A stretch of 64,000 bases of DNA from Marivibrio halodurans (GTDB taxonomy: Bacteria > Pseudomonadota > Alphaproteobacteria > UBA8366 > Aestuariispiraceae). Every line of letters starts with the position of its first letter. Within the stretch, counting starts at the first letter, position 1. This document shows, one piece after another, positions 31,873 to 43,573 of this stretch. The notes under the pieces are model-generated. The model worked only from the letters and a program-made list of their open reading frames with translations, was not told the DNA's origin and did no database searches. Made by a program: the position numbers and the translations under genes. The stretch lies in assembly GCF_017963645.1 (NCBI RefSeq), contig NZ_JAGMWN010000002.1, positions 452,547 through 516,546 on the forward strand. The letters run 5' to 3'.

Positions 31873-34011
31873 TTATTGGTGGCTTTCCCGGATGCGGGCG
31901 ACGAAGTCGCGAACCTGATCGCGCAGGCGGTCGGACTGGGCGGCCAGACCGTCGGAGGCCTCCTTCACCTCGCCGGCGCTTTGGCCGACCTCGCCGGAGG
32001 TTCGTCGCATGCGCTCGATCCCCTCGCGCGCGGTGCCGGCCCCTTCCGCCGCCCGGGCCGCGTTGGCGGAGATTTCCTCGGTCGCCGCGCTCTGCTGCTC
32101 CACGGCCGCCGCGATCGCGCCCGCGATATCGTCGATCTGGTCGATCGTCCGCTTGACGCTGGTCATCGCCTCGTCGGCGCCGCGCGCGCCGGTCTGCATC
32201 TCCCGGATCTGTCCGGCGATGCGGTCGGTCGCCTTCGATGTCTGCTCGGCCAGCGATTTGACCTCCTGCGCCACGACGGCGAAGCCCTTGCCGGCGTCGC
32301 CCGCGCGCGCGGCCTCGATCGTGGCGTTGAGGGCGAGCAGGTTTGTCTGTTCCGCGATATCGGTGATCAGGTCGATGACGCTGCCGATCCGCTCCGCCGA
32401 TTTGGCGAGGTCGCCGACGGTGGCGCCGGTCCTGTCCACATTGTCGACCGCCTCGCGGGAGATGCGGGAGGCTTCGCCGACCTGCTGACTGATCTCACGG
32501 ATCGAACTGGAGAGTTCCTGCGACGCGCCGGCCACGACGGTCACGTTGTCGGAGGCGTCGCCGACCGCGGCGGTAGCCGATTGGGTTTGGTCCTCCGCTT
32601 CGCGCGCGGCGTTCGCCATGCGGCCGGACGATTCCTGCAATGCCGTGGCCGATTCCGAAACGGCCGCGACCACTTCGCCCACGGTGCGTTCCAATTCCTC
32701 CGCGATCCGCTCCAGCGCCGCTTGGCGGGCGCGCGCGGCCTCCTCCTCCGCCTCGCGTTCGAGGCGAAGGCGCTCGGCCTCGGCGGATTGCTGGTCCTCC
32801 CGCAGTCGCTTGTTGTCGATCAGCCCCTTGCGGAAGGTCTCGACCGCGCGGGCCATCCTGCCCAGTTCGTCGCCGCGCTTGGCGTAGGGGATCTCGGTCT
32901 CCAGCTTGTCGCCGGCGAGCGCGTCGATGGCGCCGGCGAGTCGTGTCACCGGCTTGGCGGCGAGCGCCCGCAGCGCCAGGAAGAGCCAGAGACCGAGGCC
33001 GAGCACCAGCGCCGCGAAGACGATCACCACCGTTTCGGTCGTGCGCACCACGGGGGCCAGCATCCTGTCCTCCGGCAAGGCGACCATCAGGCTCCAGTTA
33101 TCGGCTATTCCCGCCACCGCGATCGGCTCGAACAGCTTGTGCAGGATGGTGTCGAGCCGCTCTGAACGGGTTTCCACGCTGGCCGGCCGGCCAGCTTGAA
33201 TATCGGGCAGGATATCGGCGAGGCGCGGATCGGTCGCGTCGATCCGGGCTCCGACCTCCGCTCCTTCCGAGTCCGTCACCCAGGTCCCGGCGTTGGAGAT
33301 GATCGCGGCGTGGCCACTTTCATAGGGCTGGATGTCGCGCATCCGTGCGTTCAGGGAATCAAGGCTGATATCGGCCGTCACGATGCCGACGAACGCGCCC
33401 TCGCGCCTGATCGGGACGGAGATCGTGGTGATCAGATGCTCGACCCCGTCGATCGGATAGAAATAGGGTTCGAGCAAACGCGCCTCGCCGCTCCGCTTCA
33501 CGAGTTGATAGTAGTCGCCGGGGCCCGGCGTGTCGTAGTCGACCAGCGGTTCCACGACGATTTCGCCGCCGGAATAGGCGACATAGGGAATGAAACGTCC
33601 GGTGTCGTCGTGGGCGTCCGCGCCGGTGAACCAGGAATCGCGGCCGTCGAAGGCATTCGGTTCCCAGGCGGTGGAAACGCCCAGCAGGTCGGGATTGGCC
33701 GCCAGCGCCCCTTTCAGGATGTTGATCACCACCTGCCGGTCGGGCGGCGCGCCGCTGGCGCTCTCGATCGTCGCGCCCTGGATCGCGCCGCGCAGCGCCT
33801 CGACCACCCGCTTCACACCGTCGAGGCGCCCGCGCACCATGGCGGCCGCGCGCTGGGATATCTCGTCCCCCTTCTCAAGCGCCAATTCACGCACGACACC
33901 ACCATTGCGTTCGGCGACGGCATAGCCGGCGGCGGCGAGCCCGAGGGCGAGCGCTAGAAGGACGGGCAATACGATTTTCAGGGTCAGCGGCAAACGGCGC
34001 CAGAGGGTCAC
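31873..34011 (-). CDS. Methyl-accepting chemotaxis receptor with periplasmic Cache domain
   Basis: A 712-residue receptor. The first helix (about 11-29) and the second (about 327-347) bracket a periplasmic dCache-type sensor domain with the [13 protein letters not shown] region. A HAMP domain (about 348-400) and coiled signalling domain follow. The CheA/CheW-contacting hairpin tip is in [19 protein letters not shown]. The start is GTG, preceded by AAAGGA. No chemotaxis genes are adjacent, so it is an orphan receptor. The C-terminus lacks a CheR-docking pentapeptide. The ligand is not predictable, although dCache domains often bind amino acids. Confidence 0.93.
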   Translation of the reverse strand: MTLWRRLPLTLKIVLPVLLALALGLAAAGYAVAERNGGVVRELALEKGDEISQRAAAMVRGRLDGVKRVVEALRGAIQGATIESASGAPPDRQVVINILKGALAANPDLLGVSTAWEPNAFDGRDSWFTGADAHDDTGRFIPYVAYSGGEIVVEPLVDYDTPGPGDYYQLVKRSGEARLLEPYFYPIDGVEHLITTISVPIRREGAFVGIVTADISLDSLNARMRDIQPYESGHAAIISNAGTWVTDSEGAEVGARIDATDPRLADILPDIQAGRPASVETRSERLDTILHKLFEPIAVAGIADNWSLMVALPEDRMLAPVVRTTETVVIVFAALVLGLGLWLFLALRALAAKPVTRLAGAIDALAGDKLETEIPYAKRGDELGRMARAVETFRKGLIDNKRLREDQQSAEAERLRLEREAEEEAARARQAALERIAEELERTVGEVVAAVSESATALQESSGRMANAAREAEDQTQSATAAVGDASDNVTVVAGASQELSSSIREISQQVGEASRISREAVDNVDRTGATVGDLAKSAERIGSVIDLITDIAEQTNLLALNATIEAARAGDAGKGFAVVAQEVKSLAEQTSKATDRIAGQIREMQTGARGADEAMTSVKRTIDQIDDIAGAIAAAVEQQSAATEEISANAARAAEGAGTAREGIERMRRTSGEVGQSAGEVKEASDGLAAQSDRLRDQVRDFVARIRESHQ

Positions 34012-34229
34012 GATACGTCCTTTCTTCCCAAATATTCCTTAGGCGGGAAGGGGAGATATCGGCCGGGCCCGTTACCGGATCGTGACCCGTACCCCAATGT
34101 TGGCATTAAAATTTTGTTGCGGTCCGATGGCGGCACGACGCGATGGCATCACGTGCTTCTCTCCTTATAAAGGGTGATCGAATCAGTTTAATCTTAATAA
34201 TTGATTTTCTGATGGGGTGAGAGGCGACC

Positions 34230-35225
34230 ATGGGCAAGAATATCGTCATGCTGTTCGACGGTACCGGAAACCGGATCGGCGATGCGGAACGCACCAACAT
34301 CGTCGACCTGTTCCGGGGATTGGAGCAATCCGAGCGTCAGATCGTCTATTACGATACGGGGGTCGGTACAGCGTCCGGGGCGCGCCATCCGTGGATCGAT
34401 ACAATGGTGAAGACGTTCCGGAAGGCGATGGGGAAGGGCGTGCGCGAGAACGCCCGCCAAGCCTACAGCTTCTTGATGGACAGCTACGAGGAGGGGGACA
34501 GGGTTTATCTCCTCGGCTTCAGTCGGGGTGCCTATACCGCGCGTGTCTTCGCCGGCATGGTGAAGAAGATCGGGTTGCTGAAACCGGGAAATTTCCAATT
34601 GGTCGAGCCGGCCGCCAATCTTTACTTCCGGAAGGCGGGCAAGGACGAGGTGGAGGTTTTCCGGCGGATCGCGACCCGGAAATGCGACATTCATTTCGTT
34701 GGGGTCTTCGATACCGTCGCCTCGATGGGATTCCTCTTCAGGATGAAGTTTTTCCAGGACCGGACATTGCATCCGGAAATCGGGTGCGGTGTTCATGCTG
34801 TTTCGCTCGATGAGCGGCGGGCGAAATTCCTGCCGAACCTATGGGATATTCCGGACGATCAATTGGGCCGGCGTGTCGATCAGGTCTGGTTCGCTGGTGT
34901 GCATTCCGATGTCGGCGGTTGGTATCGGGAACGTGGCCTGTCGGCTGTCACGCTTCGCTGGATGCTGAAACATGCGCGCAAGGCGGGTCTGATCGTGGGG
35001 GAGGTGTTCCTCGCCGAAGTCGATGGGCGCGCCGATGCGGAAGGCCAGCAACACGAGTCCTTCAAATGGTATTGGCGGCTATTGGGGGGTGAGGCGTCTC
35101 GGTCGATCCCTGACGGCGCGCGTGTGCATGATTCCGTACGGGTTCGGCGCAACACACCAGGATCGGGTTACGATCCCCCCAATCTTCCGGTCGATTCTGC
35201 GCTGGTTTACGTCTCCGATCCCTGA
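34230..35225 (+). CDS. DUF2235 protein (Tle1-like alpha/beta hydrolase)
   Basis: The 331-residue protein opens with the DUF2235 hallmark NIVMLFDGTGNR and has the nucleophile elbow GFSRGAYTAR (near 101-110), with VDQVWFAGVHSDVGGWY carrying the expected aspartate/histidine region. The fold is that of type VI secretion phospholipase effectors of the Tle1 group, but no vgrG, hcp or immunity gene is adjacent. It may be a housekeeping or stray hydrolase. It ends in a 19-base convergent overlap with ycjF. Confidence 0.83.
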   Translation: MGKNIVMLFDGTGNRIGDAERTNIVDLFRGLEQSERQIVYYDTGVGTASGARHPWIDTMVKTFRKAMGKGVRENARQAYSFLMDSYEEGDRVYLLGFSRGAYTARVFAGMVKKIGLLKPGNFQLVEPAANLYFRKAGKDEVEVFRRIATRKCDIHFVGVFDTVASMGFLFRMKFFQDRTLHPEIGCGVHAVSLDERRAKFLPNLWDIPDDQLGRRVDQVWFAGVHSDVGGWYRERGLSAVTLRWMLKHARKAGLIVGEVFLAEVDGRADAEGQQHESFKWYWRLLGGEASRSIPDGARVHDSVRVRRNTPGSGYDPPNLPVDSALVYVSDP

Positions 35226-36211
35226 TCCGTATCCCGTTTCAGGGCGCCGGCGGCCAGGGTCCGGGCGCGGGGACGCGGCCGGGCGTGCCAGGGCATGGGG
35301 CGGCAGGCGTCGATCGCGGCGAGGCCGAGGCGCGCGGTCAGGAAGCCGTTGGCGAGGGCTGCCCCCGCCTTGCCCGACAGGCGGCCCGCGATGCCGACGC
35401 CCAGCATATCGCCCAGCGCGTCGTCCGCCGCCTCGATCGCGCCGGCGGACAACATGGCGAAGAAAGCGCGACGCAGCAGCTTCAAGGTCGCGAGCGATCC
35501 TGGCCGCCCGCCATAGAGTCGCGCGATCTCCGCCGCGAGCCGGAGGTCGAGCACCAGCGTCACCGCCATGTCCAGCCCCGCGAACGGACTGACCGCCGTG
35601 CCCGCCGCCACGCGCCGCACGGCACGCGAGACGGCGGCGGCCGCGCGCCGGTCGATCTCGTCCAGCACCACCTCCTCGAAGACGGGCAGGCGATCGATGG
35701 GGTCGGGCAGCCGGGCGACCCGCTCGCGATAGGTGGCCAGGGCCCATTCGCGGGCGGGCATGGGGGCGTAGAGCCGTTCCAGCCGGTCGAGCGCCGCCTC
35801 GGCCGCCGGCGGGTCCCCGGCGAGCCCCGCGCGGGCGGTCCCTTGCAGGGTCGCCAGCCGAGTCAATCGGCGTACGCCGCGCCATTCATGGCCAAGCCAA
35901 AGCAGCAGCGCCGCGAGCGTCAGGCCGAGCCCGCCGAGCGCCGCCCAATGATACCACGGCCCAAGCGCCAGCACCTCGCGTACCAGCGCCTCGCCAAGCG
36001 CGCCGAGGCCCGTCGCCACCAACAGCCCCAGTCCGGCCAGCGCGAGCCGCCCCACCCATCCGCGCCGTCCGCCGCGTTCCACCTCCGACAGGGCGGCACG
36101 GTCTTGGATAGATGCCGGGGCGACGCTTTCCGCGAGATTTTCCTGGGCCGTCGCGACATGCAATCCGTCGAGGGAGCGGGTTTCCGGCGCATCCTTGTTC
36201 GCGCGCGTCAT
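35207..36211 (-). CDS. ycjF: YcjF-family inner membrane protein
   Basis: The 334-residue TIGR01620/DUF697-type protein has two close transmembrane helices (about 52-75 and 84-106) and a cytoplasmic C-terminal domain (about 190-310) of alternating helices with the segment AVSPFAGLDMAVTLVLDLRLAAEIARLYG. In enterobacteria ycjX-ycjF belongs to the phage-shock (Psp) regulon. Here no psp genes are visible nearby. Its start overlaps the ycjX stop by four bases. Confidence 0.85.
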   Translation of the reverse strand: MTRANKDAPETRSLDGLHVATAQENLAESVAPASIQDRAALSEVERGGRRGWVGRLALAGLGLLVATGLGALGEALVREVLALGPWYHWAALGGLGLTLAALLLWLGHEWRGVRRLTRLATLQGTARAGLAGDPPAAEAALDRLERLYAPMPAREWALATYRERVARLPDPIDRLPVFEEVVLDEIDRRAAAAVSRAVRRVAAGTAVSPFAGLDMAVTLVLDLRLAAEIARLYGGRPGSLATLKLLRRAFFAMLSAGAIEAADDALGDMLGVGIAGRLSGKAGAALANGFLTARLGLAAIDACRPMPWHARPRPRARTLAAGALKRDTDQGSET

Positions 36212-37623
36212 CGCAGATCCTCACCGATTAGGAACTCCAACGCCCGATCGAGGCGCAGGTGCGGCCAGGCGGCCCCGGCGTCGAGCCCCCCGGGCGGCTG
36301 AAAGGCGAGGGGGGCGAAGCTTCGTTCGGCTCCGGCGCGGTGCGCATCGTCCTCGCCACCGCCGATTCGCCCCGGATAGTGGGCGACTTCCTCCGTGCCG
36401 TCCATCGGGCGGCCGGCGAGATAGCGGCGCGCCGTCCGGCCGTCGGCCGCGACCTCGCGCGTCGCGCGCAGGCCGGCGAGGCTCAGCACCTCCGTCTCGG
36501 CGCCGCCGAAGCGGGCGTGCCGCAAGCTCTTCGACAGGCTGCGGCGCACCAGGTCCTCAAGCGCGGGATGCTGGTCACTGGGCAGGTGATCGGCCTTGCT
36601 GCAGGCGAAGAGAATTCGGTCGATGGAGGGGCGCAGGGCACGCGGCAGCCAACCGCGCCCGAGTCGGAGGGCCCGTTGCAGCGCCTCCAGCTCGCGGTCC
36701 AGGCGCGCCGTCGCCTCGCCCCCGCGCGCCAGCCCCTCCAGTGCGTCGATCAGCACCAATTGCCGGTCGAGGCGCGCGAAATGCCGGCGGTGAAAGGGGC
36801 GCACCACCTCCTGCCGGTAGGCGTCGAAGCGTGCGCGCATCAAGGCGCGCGGGCTCTCCCCCGTCCCGCCCCGTCGGCGGCGCGGCGCGGTGTCCCCGCC
36901 GGGCGGGGGAAGTGGCGCGAAGGTCAGGATCGGCGAGCCCTCCAATTCCCCGGGCAGCAGGAAGCGCCCCGGGTGCAGGGCGAGCGCCCGGCCCGCCGCC
37001 TCCTGGCGTGCGTGCATGTGGGCGCGGAACAGGGGGGCGAGTTCCATCGCGGTCGCTTCCGCCCCGGGGGTGGGCGTATCCGGATCGACGGCGTCGATCC
37101 GCGCGCGCAGAGCCTTGCTCTCCGGCAGGTCGGAGGCGGCGATCTCCTCCATCATGGCGGCCGACCAGCTCTCGAAATCATGGTCGAGGAGGATGAGGTC
37201 GAGCAACCATTCGCCGGGATAGTCGAACAGATCGAGATGCAGGATCTCGTCCCCCAGCTTGCCCAGCAGGCCCGGTGGGCGATAGCGGATGGAGAGCCGC
37301 AATTCGGCCTGCCGGTTCGTGCTCTCCGGCCAGGTCGGGTGGCCCCCGGCGTCCGGGGCGGTGCCGGTCAGCCGCGCGACGTTCTCCTCGAAGGGGAAGC
37401 GGGGCAGGGTCTGGCTCGGCTGCGGGCGCAGCAGCGCCGCGCGGTAGCGTCCCTCTCGCACGGCGGCGAGGCCGTGCAGCCGTTCCGGATGCAACAGCGC
37501 CTGGACCAGCGCGGTCAACAGCACCGTCTTGCCGGAGCGGCTGAGGCCGGTGATGCCGAGCCGAACCCTGTGCTCGACCAAGCCGCGCCCGATATCGGAG
37601 AGATTGTCGAGGAATCCGGTCAC
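36208..37623 (-). CDS. ycjX: YcjX-family P-loop GTPase-like protein
   Basis: The 471-residue protein of the DUF463/YcjX family has an N-terminal P-loop GITGLSRSGKT (about 23-33), a switch-like DLFDYPGEWLLDL (DxxG-type) and a C-terminal ACSKADHLP specificity segment. It is coupled to ycjF and probably binds it at the inner membrane as part of envelope-stress functions. The molecular role is not established. Confidence 0.88.
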   Translation of the reverse strand: MTGFLDNLSDIGRGLVEHRVRLGITGLSRSGKTVLLTALVQALLHPERLHGLAAVREGRYRAALLRPQPSQTLPRFPFEENVARLTGTAPDAGGHPTWPESTNRQAELRLSIRYRPPGLLGKLGDEILHLDLFDYPGEWLLDLILLDHDFESWSAAMMEEIAASDLPESKALRARIDAVDPDTPTPGAEATAMELAPLFRAHMHARQEAAGRALALHPGRFLLPGELEGSPILTFAPLPPPGGDTAPRRRRGGTGESPRALMRARFDAYRQEVVRPFHRRHFARLDRQLVLIDALEGLARGGEATARLDRELEALQRALRLGRGWLPRALRPSIDRILFACSKADHLPSDQHPALEDLVRRSLSKSLRHARFGGAETEVLSLAGLRATREVAADGRTARRYLAGRPMDGTEEVAHYPGRIGGGEDDAHRAGAERSFAPLAFQPPGGLDAGAAWPHLRLDRALEFLIGEDLR

Positions 37624-37801
37624 GAATAGTCCGCCGCAGGGTTTTGTCGGTCTTTGGGCGAGGAAGCATGGCGGCCCCTTGGGGCCCTCACCTTGCCGGA
37701 GGATGAAGATACAGTCGGATATAGGGGACGTGGCGGCTCCTGCAATGGCGAAGGCCCGCGGGGTCGTGGCGAACCGTTCGCGGACGGGCTAGGATCGGGG
37801 G

Positions 37802-38323
37802 ATGATCCCGATCCTTCGATCCGCGCGACCTGGAGAGGCCGACCGCTTGAGCGCGCTCGTGATGCGCTCCAAGGCGTATTGGGGCTATGACGCCGCATTC
37901 CTGGAAAAGTGCCTCCCCGCACTGCGCGTGAGCACGGCCATGATCCGCGTCTTCCCGAATCGGGTCGCGGAAATCGACGGGTATCCGGCCGGTTTCGCAA
38001 TGATCGACAGTAAAGACGATCCGGCCGAGGTGCTTCTTCTTTTTGTCGAACCGTCGGCGATGGGGCGGGGGATCGGCCGCGCGCTTTTTACCTGGTTGGA
38101 GACGGAGGCGCGCCGGGCGGGCCGCGCGGCGCTCCGCATCGAGGCCGATCCGGGAGCCGTCCCTTTCTATGAGCGATGCGGCGCCCGGCGGACGGGTGCT
38201 TGGGCACCGTCCGAGGCGGATGCCGCGCGATACCTGCCGGTGCTCGTTCGGTCGTTGCGCGGAGACTTGGGCGGCGTGTTGCCGGACGGGCCCGGAAGCC
38301 GCCAAATCCGTGGAAATCTATAG
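37802..38323 (+). CDS. GNAT-family N-acetyltransferase
   Basis: A 173-residue acetyltransferase. The acetyl-CoA loop is in VEPSAMGRGIGRALFTWLETEA (R-G-x-G-x-G/A pattern), followed by the beta-bulge strand LRIEADPGAVPFYERCGAR. Members of this subgroup are described as elongator-type or general N-acetyltransferases; the substrate is unknown. It stands alone between the ycjX and mreB transcription units. Confidence 0.85.
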   Translation: MIPILRSARPGEADRLSALVMRSKAYWGYDAAFLEKCLPALRVSTAMIRVFPNRVAEIDGYPAGFAMIDSKDDPAEVLLLFVEPSAMGRGIGRALFTWLETEARRAGRAALRIEADPGAVPFYERCGARRTGAWAPSEADAARYLPVLVRSLRGDLGGVLPDGPGSRQIRGNL

Positions 38324-39894
<1,571 letters not shown>

Positions 39895-39994
39895 CGGCAC
39901 GGATATTGCTCACCACATCTTGTGTTTGGCGACAGGGTGGTGACGGGTCGTCAACGGGCATTGGGGAGGGCCCGCTCAGGGTCTCTGAACGGCA

Positions 39995-41032
39995 GTGAAC
40001 GAAAGGTCGGGAACCGCGCTCAGACTAGCTCAGCCGTTGCGCTCCTTGGCGCAGCGCTCGGCGTTTCTTCTGCTTCTTTTGGGGGCGGTGGGGTTGATGC
40101 TTTGGGGCAAGACCGACCCGCAAATCTTCGAGCGCGCGCGAACCGCCGTCACCGACGTGACGGCTCCCCTGATGGATGTGATCTCCCGGCCGGCCACGAC
40201 GGCGGAGACACTGGTCGAGGAAGGGCGCGATCTTCTGCGTATTCGCGCGGAGAATGAGCGGCTGCAACTCGCCAACGAGCGGCTTCTGCAGTGGGAGGCG
40301 GTCGCCCGCCGGCTCGAACATGAAAACGAGCAACTGCGCCAGCTGCTGAATTTCCGTCGGGCCGACGCGCAGCGCTACATCACCGGGCGGGTGATCGGCT
40401 TTGGCGGCTCCTTCGTTCGTGCCCTCTTGATCAATGTCGGCGGCGAGCGCGGGGTCGCGAAGGGGCAGGCGGCGGTCTCCGGCGAGGGGCTGCTCGGCCG
40501 CGTCGCCGAGGTGGGGGAACGCTCGTCCCGGGTTTTGCTGATCACCGATCTCAACAGCCGGATTCCGGTGGTGATCGAGGAAACGCGGGTTCGCGCCATC
40601 CTGGCGGGCGATAATACCAGCCAACCGCGCCTGATCTATCTCTCGGCCAACTCGGATCTGGAGGCGGGGCAGCGGGTGGTGACCTCCGGTCATGGCGGGG
40701 CTTTCCCGCCGGGTGTCCCGGTCGGGCGGGTCAGCGCGGTCGGTGATGCCGGCGTGCGCGTCATTCCGTTCGCGGACCCGGATCGGTTGGAGTTCGTCGA
40801 GTTGATGGATTTCGGCTTGGGCGGCATCCTGGACGAGGAACGCATGGCCCGCGAGCCGAAGACCCTGACGGGCCTGCCCGAGGCGCAGGAGCCCGAGGAA
40901 ATAGAGGCGGCGGGAAGTGCGCCGGGCACTGCCGGCGTGCCGACCGGGACGGGGGCGGCGGCGTCCTCCCCACCGGTGATGCCGTCGCCGGTGACGTCGG
41001 CGACGGCACCACCGCCACCCGTCGCCGAGTGA
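39995..41032 (+). CDS. mreC: Rod-shape determining protein MreC
   Basis: A 345-residue bitopic protein: transmembrane helix about 22-41, coiled coil about 75-115 (ENERLQLANERLLQWEAVARR) and the periplasmic beta-domain pair with VIGFGGSFVRALLINVGGERGVAKGQ. The C-terminus (about 300-345) is Pro/Ala-rich low complexity. The start appears to be GTG at 39995; no ATG lies close to the transmembrane helix. It follows mreB by 100 bases. Confidence 0.93.
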   Translation: MNERSGTALRLAQPLRSLAQRSAFLLLLLGAVGLMLWGKTDPQIFERARTAVTDVTAPLMDVISRPATTAETLVEEGRDLLRIRAENERLQLANERLLQWEAVARRLEHENEQLRQLLNFRRADAQRYITGRVIGFGGSFVRALLINVGGERGVAKGQAAVSGEGLLGRVAEVGERSSRVLLITDLNSRIPVVIEETRVRAILAGDNTSQPRLIYLSANSDLEAGQRVVTSGHGGAFPPGVPVGRVSAVGDAGVRVIPFADPDRLEFVELMDFGLGGILDEERMAREPKTLTGLPEAQEPEEIEAAGSAPGTAGVPTGTGAAASSPPVMPSPVTSATAPPPPVAE

Positions 41033-41094
41033 TCGCGAATGCGGCCGGCCATCGGCCGTCGCGTGTTCGTGTCGCCGTTTGAGGCCCGATACCA

Positions 41095-41622
41095 ATGTTG
41101 GTGAAGCAAGGACCCTGGACCAAGCTCGACAATTTCGCGCGGTCATTGATGCCCGTGCTGATCACGCTTGCCCTGATCCTGCTTTCCGTCATGCCGACGA
41201 AGATCCCCGGCTGGAGCCATATCGCGCCGGCCCTGGTCCTGATGAGCGTCTATTATTGGGGCATCCATCGGCCGGACCTGCTGCCGGCGGCGGCGATCTT
41301 CGCGCTTGGGCTCGGGCTCGATCTGCTGGGTGGTTCGCCGATCGGCGTGCATGCCTTCACCTTTCTGATCGCCTATGGGCTGGTCGTCTCGCAACGGCGG
41401 TTCTTCCATGCCAAGAGCTTCGGGGTCGTGTGGTGGGGCTTCATGCTGGTCGCCGCCGGTATTCTGACACTGGAATGGCTGATCATGTCCCTGTTGGTCA
41501 GTGGCGGGCCGATCGATCCGCGTCCGGCCCTGTTCTCGCTAATGTTGACGGCGGTGATTTATCCGGCGGTCGCGACGATCTTCATCGCGGCGCATCGGGT
41601 CCTGCCGCTTCCGGACCATTGA
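41095..41622 (+). CDS. mreD: Rod-shape determining protein MreD
   Basis: A 175-residue membrane protein with five or six helices. It contains the MreD-type segments LLPAAAIFALGLGLDLLGGSPIGVHAF and a final PAVATIFIAAHRVLPLP. It acts with MreC in the elongasome. It lies 62 bases after mreC and 22 before the PBP2 gene. Confidence 0.9.
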   Translation: MLVKQGPWTKLDNFARSLMPVLITLALILLSVMPTKIPGWSHIAPALVLMSVYYWGIHRPDLLPAAAIFALGLGLDLLGGSPIGVHAFTFLIAYGLVVSQRRFFHAKSFGVVWWGFMLVAAGILTLEWLIMSLLVSGGPIDPRPALFSLMLTAVIYPAVATIFIAAHRVLPLPDH

Positions 41623-41644
41623 GCGCGGGGGAGGGACATCCGTC

Positions 41645-43573
41645 ATGAAGCCGGAAAAGACTCGCTCCAAGCTCTTCAACCGCCGGGCGGCGCTGCTGCT
41701 CGGGGGGAAGATCCTGTTGCTGGGTGGGCTTGGCACTCGGCTCTATTATCTGCAGGTGGTCGAGAGCGAACGCTATAAGGTCCTGGCCGAGGAGAATCGG
41801 GTCAATTTCCGCCTCCTGCCGCCACCGCGCGGGTTCATCACGGACCGCAACGGCGACTATCTGGCGATCAATATCCAGAATTATAGGCTCGTCCTCGTGC
41901 CGGAACAGGCGAACAACGCCGACGGGGTCGAGGCGACGCTGCTCAAGCTCTCGCATCTGATCGATCTCAGCGAACATGACGTGAAGCGCGTGCTACGGGA
42001 AACCTCGCGCCGGCGTGCCTTCGTGCCGATCACGGTGCGCGAGAACCTGTCCTGGGAGGAGGTTAGCCGGCTCGGCGTCAACACGCCGGAGCTACCGGGC
42101 GTCAATATCGATGTCGGGCAGACCCGCCATTATCCCTATGGCCGGAACATGGCGCATGTCATCGGTTATGTGGCCGCGGTCTCGGAGAAGGAATTGCAGA
42201 ACAGCGACGACCCGTTGCTGGAACTGCCCGGCTTCCGAATCGGCAAGAACGGGGTCGAGAAGGAATATGATATCGCGCTGCGCGGTACGGCCGGCACCAG
42301 CCAGGTGGAGGTCAACGCGCTCGGCCGGGTCATCCGCGAATTGCGCCGGCAGGAAGGTCAGCCGGGCCACGAGGTGCGGCTTACCCTCGACATGCGCCTT
42401 CAGGATTTCATCGGTGAGCGGGTAAAGGACGAGAAGGCGGCGGCCGTCACCGTCATGGACGTCCATACCGGCGCGATGCTGGGCCTCGTTTCCACCCCGT
42501 CCTATGATCCGAACGCTTTCAGCGAGGGGTTGCGGACGGAGGAATGGCGCGACCTCGTCAACAATCCGCATCATCCGCTCACCAACAAGGCGATCGCGGG
42601 TCAATACGCGCCGGGCTCGACCTATAAGATGACCGTCGCCCTCGCGGCGATGGAGGCCGGCATCAGCCCGGAACATTCGGTCTTCTGCCCCGGGCACATG
42701 GAACTCGGCGACCGGCGGTTCCATTGCTGGAAGCGCTGGGGCCACGGCCATATGGATATGACGGAGGCGTTGGCGCAGAGTTGCGACGTCTGGTTCTATG
42801 ATGTCGCGCGGCGCATCGGCGTCGACCGGATCGCCGCCATGGCCAAGCGTCTCGGCTTCGGGGACCCGACCGGTATCGATCTGGCGGGCGAGCGGCCGGG
42901 CCTGATTCCGACCAAGGCATGGAAGCGCGCGACCCTCGGCCAACCCTGGCATATGGGGGAATCCCTGGTGATTGGTATCGGCCAGGGTTATGTGCTGACC
43001 ACGCCGTTGCAACTCGCCGTTTCCACCGCCCGGATGGTCAATGGCGGCAAGGCGGTTCGGCCGCATTTGGCCATGCGCCGGATCGACGGCAACACGGTCG
43101 AACCGCGCGTCCACGATCCCTTCCCCGATCTGGGCATTCCGAAGGGGCATCTGAACATCGTGCGGCGCGGCATGGAAGCGGTGGTCAATGGAGAGCGCGG
43201 CACGGCCCGCGCCTCGCGCTTGCGCGATACCGAGATGGAGATGGGGGGCAAGACCGGTACCAGCCAGGTTCGCCGCATCTCCAAGGCGGAGCGCGACGCG
43301 GGCATTCGAAGCGGCGAGGATATCGCCTGGCGGCTGCGTGATCACGCCCTCTTCGTCGGCTACGCGCCGGCGCATGATCCGCGTTATGTGGTCTCCGTCG
43401 TGGTGGAGCATGGCGGCGGCGGCTCGACCGCGGCCGCGCCGATCGCCCGCGACGTGTTGGAGGAGGTGCTGCGGATCGAGGCGCGTACGGTCTCCGACGC
43501 GGGCGACCTGCCCGACGATGACGGCAGCGACCGGGTCAAGGCGGACGACGCGAAGACGGAAGGAACGGGCTGA
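41645..43573 (+). CDS. mrdA: Penicillin-binding protein 2 (elongation transpeptidase)
   Basis: The 642-residue class B PBP cross-links lateral peptidoglycan as partner of RodA. It has an N-terminal anchor (about 14-34), a dimerisation domain and the transpeptidase domain. The active-site serine is Ser325 in APGSTYKM (SxxK). The SCD motif is in AQSCDVWF and KTG at Lys536 in GGKTGTSQVR. The stop overlaps the rodA start by one base (TGATG). Confidence 0.97.
   Translation: MKPEKTRSKLFNRRAALLLGGKILLLGGLGTRLYYLQVVESERYKVLAEENRVNFRLLPPPRGFITDRNGDYLAINIQNYRLVLVPEQANNADGVEATLLKLSHLIDLSEHDVKRVLRETSRRRAFVPITVRENLSWEEVSRLGVNTPELPGVNIDVGQTRHYPYGRNMAHVIGYVAAVSEKELQNSDDPLLELPGFRIGKNGVEKEYDIALRGTAGTSQVEVNALGRVIRELRRQEGQPGHEVRLTLDMRLQDFIGERVKDEKAAAVTVMDVHTGAMLGLVSTPSYDPNAFSEGLRTEEWRDLVNNPHHPLTNKAIAGQYAPGSTYKMTVALAAMEAGISPEHSVFCPGHMELGDRRFHCWKRWGHGHMDMTEALAQSCDVWFYDVARRIGVDRIAAMAKRLGFGDPTGIDLAGERPGLIPTKAWKRATLGQPWHMGESLVIGIGQGYVLTTPLQLAVSTARMVNGGKAVRPHLAMRRIDGNTVEPRVHDPFPDLGIPKGHLNIVRRGMEAVVNGERGTARASRLRDTEMEMGGKTGTSQVRRISKAERDAGIRSGEDIAWRLRDHALFVGYAPAHDPRYVVSVVVEHGGGGSTAAAPIARDVLEEVLRIEARTVSDAGDLPDDDGSDRVKADDAKTEGTG

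Noticed and set aside
34230..35225. DUF2235 gene as part of a type VI secretion effector module
   Set aside because: Neighbours are a chemotaxis receptor and ycjF; no secretion or immunity genes are present.
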